Positions 40,463-52,900 of a DNA stretch of 64,000 nt are shown here, one piece after another. A program made the translations under genes and the position numbers. The stretch lies in NCBI GenBank assembly GCA_963514095.1, contig OY741273.1, positions 21,428,046 to 21,492,045 of the forward strand, given 5' to 3'. The notes below the pieces were generated by a model. That model was not told where the DNA came from and did no database searches. It saw only the letters and a program-made list of their open reading frames with translations. How positions within the stretch are numbered: the stretch's first letter is position 1; each line of letters begins with the position of its first letter. This DNA comes from Eutrigla gurnardus (Eukaryota; Chordata; Actinopteri; Perciformes; Triglidae).

Positions 40463-43400
40463 TATCTGTCTATTCCCAGCAGACACACATATAGATAATA
40501 AAACGCTATTCACATCAATACACCTGAGCCACTAGCATATTAGCAGGGGTAGCTGCTGACCGTTAGCATCTGTCACTGGAACAGCAGGAGAGTGGAGCAG
40601 GTTAACTCCTTAATCCCGTCACTGGGGGTTATTAATTACCTCCGGCCCCTGATGGCGACACACAGCCACACAGCCGGCGGAACACATCAGCAGTGATGGA
40701 TGAGGGACACACGGCCTCCAAAACTGATCACGATGATTGATGACGATACACTCGTCAGACATCTTGACCTTGACCCAGGGGGAAAAGGTCCTACTCAAGT
40801 GGTACCCATCCTTTTAATGTGAATCCAAAAAAACAAAGGGAAAGTCCAGCAGTGACATCTGGTTTGACATCCTCACTAGTGTTAATGAAGGCCAAGAACA
40901 AAGGCCAGCAGGGCTAACAATGTTAATAATGCACAACGGCAGCTTTGCTAGCGGCAGACATTGCCAGGGGGTGTAAGAGTTGCCAGCAGTTTGTCTGTCA
41001 AATGCCGGATGATTTATAACTGTATTTTTAGCAGCACCAATCCATCATCCCAGAGCCACCCACGACACAGCCCTAATTAAAATGTCTCTACCTGACACAT
41101 AGGAGCGCCAGCCAAGGAGGCATATGAACAAAAAACATTGTAAACCTAAACATTACACCAATGGGAGACCTTGTTTTCAAAAACATTTTAACACCATTGA
41201 AATAGTTTGATCTGTTCCTCAAAACCAGCATTTTCTGTCACCATAATGTGTAAACCTTTCTGAAAAAGTGTTCTAAGGCCTAACAAACAATGTCCTGCGT
41301 CAATGTATTTTGGTTAAGAGCACTGCGGTGCCACCTTTATTGTTGCTGTTTGGATTGCATAACTGAAGAAAAATTGAAATATTGTTCTGAAGACTTCCTG
41401 CAGACCAAGGTCTCCACGTTCTTATTGACACGTAGGCCTCAACTTCCTCCCTAATTCCTCTAGCCCGGCCTTAAGAAGGAATATTAGTACAATGGTTATA
41501 TCGCAAAAATCTAAAGTATTCCACCCAGCCACTCCAGAACGGACAAGACCCCTCCTTACATTTTGTTAGACCAAGGTACTGAAGGGGAATGTAAGGAAAA
41601 TAATGAGACGGTAGTGTGCTAAAGAGATGGACAGAACATGGAGAGGTATGGGCAGCAGACAGATCCATCTTTGTTTGGCGAAACACTGTTTAACTTGGCG
41701 AGGTTGGGTGCTGGCCACTCAGATTCCACTTTTGCACCCATGCCAGGTTCCACAACGGTGGCACCACCCAAAATCTGGGCACGGTGCCAACCCGCTGAGG
41801 ACCTTTTGTGACCTAAGATTTGCACAGCAGGTGGGTAATGGACTATAATCCAAGGCAAACAAGACAGAGATATATACACGCAAACAGAGGCCTCCAAATC
41901 TCTGCACACCTGGACAGTCTCAGGTATGCACACAAAGCCCTTCAAAGGCGCTCTGGACTGCATGCAAACACACTCAAACGGGCTTTGTGTGAACACGGGG
42001 GAGACACAAGCACAGCGGTGACGAAGGGAGGTAAACAAACTCGGTCAAGGTATTGTCTTGGTCTAATTTCCCCAAGGTCTCGAGGGCCTGGAGTCTCATG
42101 TTCGACATGTGTGTGTGCGCGCAAGGAGGCAGGGTACCCAGGATGCTTTCCTGACATTGTTTACAACGAAAAGAGCTGCATTTCAATACAATTATTTGGA
42201 GATGGAAAAAAAGAGGCAGAGAGGTGGGGCGTATGCTAATGTTGCTGTACGAGTGGACACTCACATCAGCACACACCGCTAAACAATCGGGAACGCCAAA
42301 CTATTCTACTTGCGGCGAGTCAAGGAGAATGGGTCAGGAAGAGGCAGGACATGTGAGGAAAAACACACACAAACACACTAAGAATAGGTGAGGAGGAAGA
42401 GGAAGCGATAGGGAAGCAGGGTCAATGGGGCCCCATATCCAATTCTGTAAACAAGTGTACACCACGTGTCGCGCTGTGGCATAAATCAGCACATAACAAA
42501 TCATTGAAACCCTCTGCAATGCAACACATGTGTTGTCGTACATATTCTAGAGCAGGTAGATGAATCAGTATCACATGGATTCTGCGGATATCTTGGATAT
42601 CTTGTTAGATGTGGTTATTGTGACAGATTCCTCTTCTCATGTTGCCTTAGTTACAGAATGACCTGTTCAAGATACTGGTTGGTTGGGTGTTTCATAACAT
42701 CTATAATTGGATAATTAAATTGTATTATCCGGCTCTGAAATCCCTCTAAATCCTCCCACCCTATCTGACCTGCTTTCCACAGGTTTGAGACCTCAGGTGG
42801 TCATGACGGTATGTCATTACCACAAAGCCAGATCACATTTACGTATCACACAGCCTGGTATCCAGATAAAAAAATTCATAAAAATTGGTGAACAATCGCC
42901 TGCAGACGGGGATTTTCAAAAGACAAACAATCAAATGAAAATCAGTTGCATTGGAGAGTGTGCCTGTGCCCATTGCTACACCCCTGTCATAAAAACGCAA
43001 AGCACATTCGGACACAGCTCGCACACACACACACACACGATCATAAGGTATAGCTAATCGGAGGACACACGTGTCAACACTTAAGTGTTCAGAACCACGC
43101 ACATAAAAACTTTAATTACCTAGTAGACTGTCGTCTCGGAGGACTTTAACCTAGCATCAACCTTGCCGGTTTCTCAGAAGCGACTTGGTGGGTTATGAGG
43201 AGGTCTTGAGGAAAGGGTCGACGTGCGGGTGAAAAGGAAGGTATTTTTAGGTTGTTTGTTTAGGTAATCTACTTGTAGCTCCCAGACGACAGCCTGTCTG
43301 GGGCCTCAAAGCACCTTCTATTGTGCATGTGTGCGCGCGTGAGGGTGTGTGTGTCCCCGAGGACACTGTGCACACCATCGTGTCTCTGCATTGTGTGTGT

Positions 43401-46400
43401 GAGTGTCTGAATACTTGCAGTTATATGTGTGTGTGTGTGTGTGTGTGCGCGCGCTCAGTCAAGGTACATAAAAACTTTCCTGGGTCACTAGCTCTTCAAC
43501 AGCTCATGTCGGCCCAATGACATGTCTTCTAGTCTCCACTGTGGCTGTCACTGCTTTAACCTTTGACCTCTCCTGGTGTCACTCAGGCCTCAGACCACTT
43601 TCCCCCTCCTCTGTCTCTCTCTCTCTCTCAAAACAGGATTGAGGTCGTTGCTGTCGTGGAAGCGATACCCCCTCCGTCTGGAAACTTTGCCGGCTCCTGT
43701 TCGCTAAGTATGACCCTGCGTGATTTGTGCGAGTGTGCATTCCAAAGCTAGTAGCATATATGCGTCCAGAAACTTTGCAGTTGGGTGTATACATTGGCCT
43801 CCCTAACCCCAGGCTAGTTGAACCTGGCCTTGCAGGGGTGGGGGTTCAGGGGTGTAACAGGAGCCCAGGGTTAATGGCTGCTGCTTAGACAGGGTTACTC
43901 TGCTAATGTGTAACGTTTTAGCCTTCTAGCTTTGATGTGAAGACAGACATGCAGGCACGGCGATGATGGGAAGAGGCTAACAAAGGCCAGTGAGATTCCG
44001 ATGCGCTGCGGGCTTTGAAGTAAGTGTGCGGGCACCGCTGGAGCGGGGCCAGGGTCGAGTTTCTGGGATACGTTTTTTGTATTTCTTGGCCTATGTCCGC
44101 TGCTCTTTTCCTTCTGTTATCTCTCTTTATCTTTATGGTTTCTTTCACTACTTTCGGCGACGCTCTGCACTTGGCAGCCAGGGATTGGAGCAGCCCCTGA
44201 TGCCAAAATACGTTCACGGGCTTCCTTTATTCTCTGCCAATATTGTATCTTTACATCAAACACAAATGGTCGACATCGCAGCAACACGTAGCTCTTCCTG
44301 CCATTTAAATAGCTTCAAAGATAAATTCTGTAGATTACCCAGAGTAATGGATAAGGTGCTACAGGGACTATTTCTTCAATGAAAACAGTTCAAAGCCAGG
44401 TGAGACGACCCTACCATGCAAACAGATAGTGATATTGATGGGAACATCAACCGCAGCTGCCGGAGGTCGCGACACAACCACACTAGGCTTGTTCAAAGAG
44501 CAATCACCCTCTGTACCTATAACCCCCCACTTCACCTTTCACATCTCCAGCCATTTATCAGGGCTACCAGACAGGAGTCAATCCATCTTCTTCTTCTCTC
44601 CTTCACTCTACACACACACTCCCTCTGACACACACATTCATGCACTACTAAGATACCTACCTGCCTCTTGTTCATTTCAGTCCCTTCCTTTTCCCTCAAT
44701 CTCTATCATATCTGTCTTTCTCTGTTTTCTTCTGTTCCTTCCTTTCAGTCGCATTCATCCGCTGTGTGAGCCTACAAGGGCGTCTCTTTCTTTTTTTTTT
44801 GCCTGCCTCCCCTTCCAGCAGTATTTGACAGCTCGCTGCAGATCAGGGGAGATCAAGGTGTCTAATCCCACAGACGCACCCTCGCATGGACACACCTCAG
44901 CCTTTCAGATCCCCGGTGCTGCGAGACCTCCACATCCCCAAAATTACATATCAGCTCTCCCACAGAGAGGTTACACTTGACAGGTGACCCCACGGTGGGC
45001 CAGATACATGTGTGGTTTGTATGCGTGCAGATGTCCTCGCAGCAAGGAGTCAGCTACCTGATCTCAGAGTTCTGGGCTGAAACCAAGAATGAGTACATGT
45101 TTGTGTGTTAGACTTTATGTAAAATGGCAAATAGAGTGGCCAAGCTGTTCCCACAGTAAATTCCCATTTCTTTTAAGGGAATAGTTCAGAATGATTAGCT
45201 TACACGAGACGTTTGATACGATTCGTGTCAGCTAGCTTGGCTCCGTCCAGAGGTAATGAAACCTGCCAACCAGCAGCTCCAATGCTCAGTAATTAACATG
45301 TCATATCTCATTTTGTTGATCCGTCAAAATCTTAAGTATAAAACATCAAGTTGTGGATTTTATGAAGACAATTTCTTGGCCAGTGATTACCTGGAGGAAT
45401 ATAGTTCAGTGGATGGACGAACATAATATTATCCATGTTCCCATAACATACTGTAAAAGCCATTATTAGGAGAGAGAAGAAGCCAATCGGAGCAGTAGTA
45501 AATTTGAAATTCCTCGAACCAAACAAGCCGTTGAATAATTCAATGAAAACTGACCCAGAAACCGAAAGTTAACTAATTTATCCTGAATATATTTTCAGCT
45601 TTCTGCAAAGAAAAAAGTTTCGCTTCAGCTCAGCATCAATGGAACACATAATGGAATCGTAAACTCTGTGATCAGATGTTTTTTTCCCCTTATGTTTTCA
45701 TGAACGCAGCATTCTAGCTTCAACCCCTAAACAACGTATCTGCTATTTTCTAATTCAGTGAGTGGCGACGATTCATATGAGGGAGTTTGATAGCCGTTCA
45801 AGCTCTGGATACCTTAATACCTCCACAACTCCATTGCATTGACAGATGACCAAAAAACGTTTTTCCTGCCTTTATTCCTCATTCTTCTTCCCACATACAA
45901 CTCACACATTTTAAGTGTGAGTCTTACCAGGCAGAATCAGTGCCAATGTACCACTTCCTCCACCAGCGTGATTAGAAAAGGGGGGATCTCGGCTCATTAA
46001 AATGGACACTGCATCCAGTCTCGGGGCATATCAGATTACAGAGCGGGCCTTTATTGCAAGGCTTTTTGTCATAACCTCTAACTGATTGCCACGGAGCAGC
46101 CTTTGATTTGGCCACTGAACTCTGCGCCGCCCTGAGAAAACGGATAATGAGGAAGGAGAAGAAAAGACCACCAACTATCGCCCCGGCATGATGGGGAGAG
46201 GGGGGGAGCTTAAGATAGAAATCAGCAAGACAGGGAGAGATAAAACATGTCCAAGGTGTTTGCAATCAGCCTCCCATTGTGGAATACTGAGGGAGAGTTG
46301 GCTGTCCATCTGAAGAGCCGCCGGGACGCTTTGTCTCCGGGGCTCCGATCGCTCAACACGATTGGAGCGGTAATAGAAGTTTATGATACAGCATGTGATA

Positions 46401-49400
46401 TGCCCGCTGTGACAGATGCACAGAATAAATATAGGACAGATAATACATATCACAAGACACACACACACATGCACACTGTATGTCCACACACACGCACAGC
46501 CAGTCCTCCCGATCAGTAACACATTGCCCCACATCAAAGGGATTTCCATGCAATGGTGCAATAGTGAACCGACGGATGAAGTGTAGAAAAAGCACGGTTG
46601 CCAGACTGGAACTAAATCTCTTTCCACTTCACTTCCACCCCTAAAACCCCCCAACGTTTTTTGTCTCTTTTTCCTCGACCTCCCTCCCTGCCTCCTCATC
46701 TCCATCTCCTCCGCTCTTCTTGGCGAGAGAGGTCCGTTCTCCCCCTCTGTCGGCACAAAGACGGTGGCCCTCTCTTTCTCTTTCACAACCTCTCCCTCTC
46801 AAACGGTCCACTTGATCGCTGTCCACTTCTCCCTCTGTCCGTCTTTCCCTGCCTATACATCCGTCCATCTCTCTTTACTGCCTCTTCTCTCGGTCTGTCA
46901 GCTGAGGGATGAAACAAGGGTTTTTTTTTTGGATGGAAGAGGGGGAAGAAAGAATGTGAAGGGAGCAGAAGAGAGGAAGAGGGGCAAGAGAGCAAGAGGG
47001 AGAGTGTGCAGGAGTGCAGGAGAAAATGGAGGGAGAAGGAGGGAAACAGTCGGAGGAATGAGGCAACGTCGGGGATGGATAGAGTGGAGAGGGAGGTGAA
47101 AGGACTGCAGGGTTGTGTTGGTAGAGAGCTGGGGTATTGATTCAGGGCCTTTTGACATGCTAATTTGCTTGCTGACTGCTTTAATCGCTCCCTCTTCCCA
47201 TAGCGGGCTTCAAAGAGAGGATGCTTTTCAAAAAGATGAGAGAGGAGAGAGACAGAGACATTTTAGCATCCTTTTAAACCCCCCTTTTTGACACTTTCAC
47301 AGCTAAGTGTTCCTCATGCAAACTGACAATGTTAGCAGCACCTTAACAGAGCAGGTAAGCTCTATATTACCATTTTTTTTAAGGTAAACTGAAGGAATGA
47401 GTTTTCCTTAATGGCTTGGCTTTAAAACCCTATAAATTATCTGAAAAATGCAAATGTGACACAAGAAGTAAATGTTCACTTCACGCCTGTTAGGTAAAAG
47501 TTTGCTAATTTTTTTTCCATTATTACATTATTACAGTTATGCCGTCTATTTAAGCTAGTTACATTGTTGCAGTTGTTACATTACATTGTTACATTATTAT
47601 TTAAAAAAATACCGAAATGTTTTTTTTTCCTAACCCTAACCAAGTTGTGTTGCCTAAACACAAACATATTCACAACATTAGCCATGTGTCAAGTGTTGGT
47701 TAGGTGTGAGGCTGAAACATATTTTGGTTTCAGCTAAATCTGCTTTCCAGGTATTTATTGCGTATTATGTTGAGCACAAACGTCAACATGCTGGCCATTG
47801 GGTAGGTCAAACTGCAACTGTGTAAGACTGGAAGCATGTTTACCTTTGGGGAAAATAATTTAAAAAAACCTCAGTTGCAATATTGAATTGTTACTTTTTC
47901 CCTCCAAGGCGTTTCTGGAGCTTTCTCACCATAACCATAATTGTAATCATTGCACAACATATTATTTAGTCTCATATCCAGAACTGAAATATTTTTTTCG
48001 CAAAACAGCTTACGGCTGCGATAATTCCACTTATTCCTCATGAAGTTTGGCATGTTTCTGGTGCTTTCCTGAAAAACAGCATGGATTCATTGAAACAATG
48101 CAGAATAAAGCACATTGCACCAGCAAAACCCCTCAAAAGGAACTCGATTCTCGTAGGAAAGAATGACCTTTCAAAACTCAATAGGAGATAAATTACTTAA
48201 AGATGGATATTCTTGGAAGAGTACCGCTACACGCTGTGGCGTAGCTGGCGCTGCGGGAGCGCCGTGGCCGTCAGCCCCGGGTCATGCTCGATCACCGGTG
48301 GCTTCCTGCCCTTAACAGGGCACCGCGAGAGGAAAGGGAGTGATGAGTGTCGAGTACTGCGAAGGGAACAAACACTGAGGCAGGAACGGCAGCCCGAGCA
48401 GGAAGAACATTTCAGCACCTCAGCTAATGACGGCTGAATTGCCACACACACCCCTCCTCCCGCTCCAGGCAGTTAAGAGAGGATTTGTGTGTGTTGTGAA
48501 GACTTTTTTTTCATCATTTGAGGAGCTAAACCAAAACAGAATATCTACAAAAATGCTTTAAGCAATTATTTCAGCAGAGACGGGAGGGTGGGGGAGGATT
48601 GCTCATGAGACATTTTTGTCATCTCTTTCTATCTGTTGTTCTTTCCTGCTCTCGGTTGGTAATAGATTCCTCGTCTCTATTCAGCAGCACTAAAATGAGC
48701 CTCTCTGGTGGCAGCGAGAGCGATGAGTTGATTCACCCCCATTCTGCTGCACTCTGCTCAGCTCAGAGTGTGTTTCTGTGTGTGCTAATGCATACTAAAG
48801 CTTGAGTCTGCTGTACATATTTATGAAGGCGTCTGTGTACTTGAGTCTATTACTTAACATGTCCTTTTTTCATATGCAGCCCCGCGCCCAGAATTTTTTG
48901 CTATACGTGTGACTGCACACATGCACATCGCGGTTCCTGTCACCCAGGACATCCTTTCCCGGCGTGCGTCTGGGTTTCTTATTATTCAGGTTTGTGTCGA
49001 CACGTCTACACACTTTGCGCGCGCGCGTGTGCGCCTGCAGGTGTGTGTTTGTGGGGAACGATGATAGGCGGTGATGTTCCGTGCGCTGCCTCCCTCCACA
49101 ACAGTGAACGTAATCTCATTATTCAGCCCACTTCCTGCTGCTGCCACCAGAGACAGGCTGACGAACACTAACCACCTCGACGGCCGGAGCACAGCGGAGG
49201 GAGAGAGAGAGAAAAATAAGAGAGGAGGATAGAAAAAGACTGAATGGGGGGAAATTGTGACAGAAACTCAGTGGTAACATGGAGGGAGATAAATGAGAAC
49301 AAGGCATAAAAGAGGGGGAAAGAGACAAAAGAGAAATTTGAAATTACAGAAGGCATGGAGAGAGGAAAAAAAGTGACCAAGTCGGTCAAGAAGAAGATTC

Positions 49401-49606
49401 AAATACTTAATTTGTGCAAGAAGAGATGGGGGAGGAGGGAAATAGGAAGAGAGGAGAGGAAGAGCAAGCGACTGAGTCTGTGTATTTAAAGCCATCGGGG
49501 ACCGGCGGGCTAAATAGAATTACGTGGTGAATTTAGAATGATGCTCCCAAGCGCATATTTAACACTGTCAACAGAGGGAAAGGGAGACAGAGAATGAAAG
49601 ACCCAG

Positions 49607-49648
<42 letters not shown>

Positions 49649-49873
49649 ACACAGAATGAGTGGCGCACAGGAGAAAAAAACTTCACCCCGAAAACCTCTT
49701 AATCCAATATGAATGAGAGTTTCTTTCTCAGCAAAGACTGCTGGGAAAAGAGAGGGTGGATGGATGGAGGGGGAGGGGGTCTCAGGTGAGAAAACGCTCC
49801 GATCACACACTGACATCACATTCAAGCCCTGAGAAGTTATCCACACACACACACAAACTTGAGATTTGATTTG

Positions 49874-49935
<62 letters not shown>

Positions 49936-52900
49936 CTGTTAAGGTAATTATCATTTTCCCCCGTAATGTCATACATAGTTCTGACTAATCCCTCCTGGGC
50001 AAAACCCACACCCCTGCAACAGAAGGGACCCCCTCACCAGATGAGGAGCGAAGGGACTCCTGACCCCCACCCTTCAACCACAGAGCATGTGGGGGGAGGT
50101 GGTTAACAGGGAAAAGGGATCCCAAATGCAAACAGACAGAAACCCCGCTCCTTAGATCAGGGGGCCCCTTGGCCCTCAGTGCCCTGGTTGCCTTGGCCCT
50201 GGGAGTACACCCTAGCCACCCTTGGCCCACCTCGAGCACAGACACACATATACCCCCCCACACAACACCACCACAGCTGTCAAAATCCTGACGTCTTAAT
50301 CAATCCTGGATCCACGACCCTGTCGGACGCTGCAATAAGATGGATGCAGAAGGGGGTGACCCCTGACCTCTGCCAGGGGTGGAGAATACAATTCCTACGT
50401 GCCCCCCCCCCCCCCCCCCTTCCAATCCCCCTCCCCCAAAAACATTGCCAGCTTCAGTCGGCTGCACTGCTGCCCCAAACAATGATAGAGGAGAGCCCAT
50501 TCATCCTGGGCTGGGAACCAGGGGCCAAGGTGCCCTTGTAACCCCACACGTACACAAGACAAGCACAGACACACAAGTATGGGAACACACAATTGGGCTT
50601 GTGTGCACCATAGAAACTTTAAAAAGAAAAGTTTTAAACCTAATCTTGTGGGCAAAGACTGACACACTCATACACTTCTTTACATGTATTAATTATTAGA
50701 AAAAAATATATAAACTCTCCATAACTTTCACTCCCTTCCCCAAAACCAGCTCCTGTCTAACATGGCCCAATAGAAAAAGAGCCCCTCTCCCATAGAGCCT
50801 GTCAAATTAGGGAATATTAACCAGCTCATCAGTGCACTTGAAGACTGACAGTGGCCACCAGCTTTTAACCCTCCAGGCCCTGGATCAGCACCAAACCCAA
50901 TGTGTATTATCCAGTTCACAATTTGGATGTGAAATGCTGAGAAACTTTGTATTTTGAAGCTCAAAGTGAATGAAGTGGGTGCACTGGCACTGTAAACTCA
51001 AACAAATTAAAGCAGATGCAATGAAATGTGAACAAAATGGATATATTGGCTTGAAAGCACTACTGGCAGAGACTACCAGACAGCATTAGTCATATAAAAT
51101 CAAGGTTTCCAAATGGTTTACTGCCTTATTCGGAGAGTAACCGCTATTTATTTCAACTGAAATTAGAAAAAGAGAGATAAGGAGTCTAATTTTGTACAGT
51201 GTTGGAGGAAAAGAAAAGTTAGGCGATCAGAGTCACTCTCTGATTCGGAAAAGGGGGGTTGTTATAGTAAATTGCAGACAGAAAGACAATTCGGGGGAGA
51301 TTTACGTAAGCTCTGTAACAAAGTCCTTTCCGGTCTCCTTCCCGTTCTGTATAGCCACCCCCACCCCCAAGCAGCCAATGCTACCCCTAAATCACCAGAC
51401 CTGTTTGTCATGCAATTAGTCCTCCAAGATAAAGGCTCCCTCGTAAATTAGGAGAGGTGTAGTGGTCCGTCCCCCTGTTAATCACCCGTGCCCAGCCTCT
51501 GACCCCTCATTGCTGTGGCTCACTGCTGTCTGTGTGCAATGGCAGTGGGTGGCGGGTGGGCTATACCAATAAACCATCGTGGCAGAGTTGGCACCCGCTC
51601 GTCTGGCCAGCTGACAATTGCGCCTCAGTTTGGCAAAACGCAGCACATGATCCACAAAACAGCTGCTGAATACAACTAGATGCTATCCACATGCATACCG
51701 CAAACTGCAATCTACTCTGTGCAATAAAACAAGAAAGTTATATAATGGAAGAATCGAAAATGCCCTTCATCGAAACGTTTGAAGTTTGAAAAAAAGGTCT
51801 ATTGGCAACGTTTAATGGGCATTTCTAGGCAATGTTCTGAATTCAGCAACATGTTGGTGGCTCTAATATGCTCCTGATGTAAAAGCATTGACCTTAAAAA
51901 CCTCATCAAACAGTGGAGTATAGGATCACGGCGAGCTGAGACTAGAATAATCATCCACCAAGAGCTATTCCCCCTTACCAAATAGCACTATTTCAACCCC
52001 ATCTCTGAGCTGTGTATTTTCATTCTTCTCATACCTGCTTGGCATGATAAACCCCTTCTCTCTCTCTCTCTCTCCCTCACTCCAAAGCTGTCTATCTCCT
52101 TTCCCAGTTTCAGGCTCCAGTGGGAATAAGAGAAAAAGCAGGTGGGGGAGAAAGACACAGTGATAGCGCTAACCAGTGTCGACCAATTCTCCTGGGATGC
52201 ATCCCATTGCACAACACCTCCCAGTGGGCCTGCTAATTACGCCATTTGCAATCATCAGTGCTTCTATCGCCAAACCAGACAATGGAAAGAACACAGCAGA
52301 GTGGGAGAGCGAAGAGTCGAAATATCCAACAGGGTGCAAGGTGGGTGAATCGAGAGAGGGAGGTGAAGGAAGGACAAAGAGAACAAAACATGGTGCGTGA
52401 AGACAAAGAGGCAGAGCAAGCGGATGGGGTGAATGTAAGAGTTGGGATACTGTAGGGACTGGCAGAGTTTGAGCAGAGAGAGTGATCTATAAATAGAGAG
52501 AGGAAAAACAGCCAGGCCTAAAAACACACAAACAAATATCAGTTCTTTACCTTGACATTCTGCATTGCGCTCCTCGTATCCAGGGTTACACAGGCAATTC
52601 CCAATAGGCACCAGCCACTCTCCGTCCGCCCCGCAGTACATCTTTGGAACCTCTTTCTCCTCAGAATTATCCACGCACGAGCCACGAACTTCCACAAGCG
52701 AGGAGGTATCAGCTCCAGTAATGGTATCGGGAAACTGGGCCAAGTTACGCACCGCTAAAGGACACTTCTTGTAGAAGACCCTGACGGACACGAGCGCAAT
52801 GCATGCTCCAACATCCTGGAAGGCCAAATAGAAGCCCTTCCGCGTCAAGGCGCCCACGTCCCGGACCTCTGTGTTCAGCTTCATGATGCGATCGCCGATG

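Larger units (their letters stand above)
36596..52550 (-). other. epha4 intron 3, 16 kb
   Basis: The largest intron. Contains long dinucleotide tracts, pyrimidine-rich stretches, a C-rich block around 50000-50540 and a candidate HOX-PBX motif cluster near 40560-40780. No exon or second gene recognised on either strand. Confidence 0.85.

Noticed and set aside
47629..47641. Interstitial telomeric repeat
   Set aside because: Only about two CCTAAC units; too short, and better explained by a dispersed repeat.
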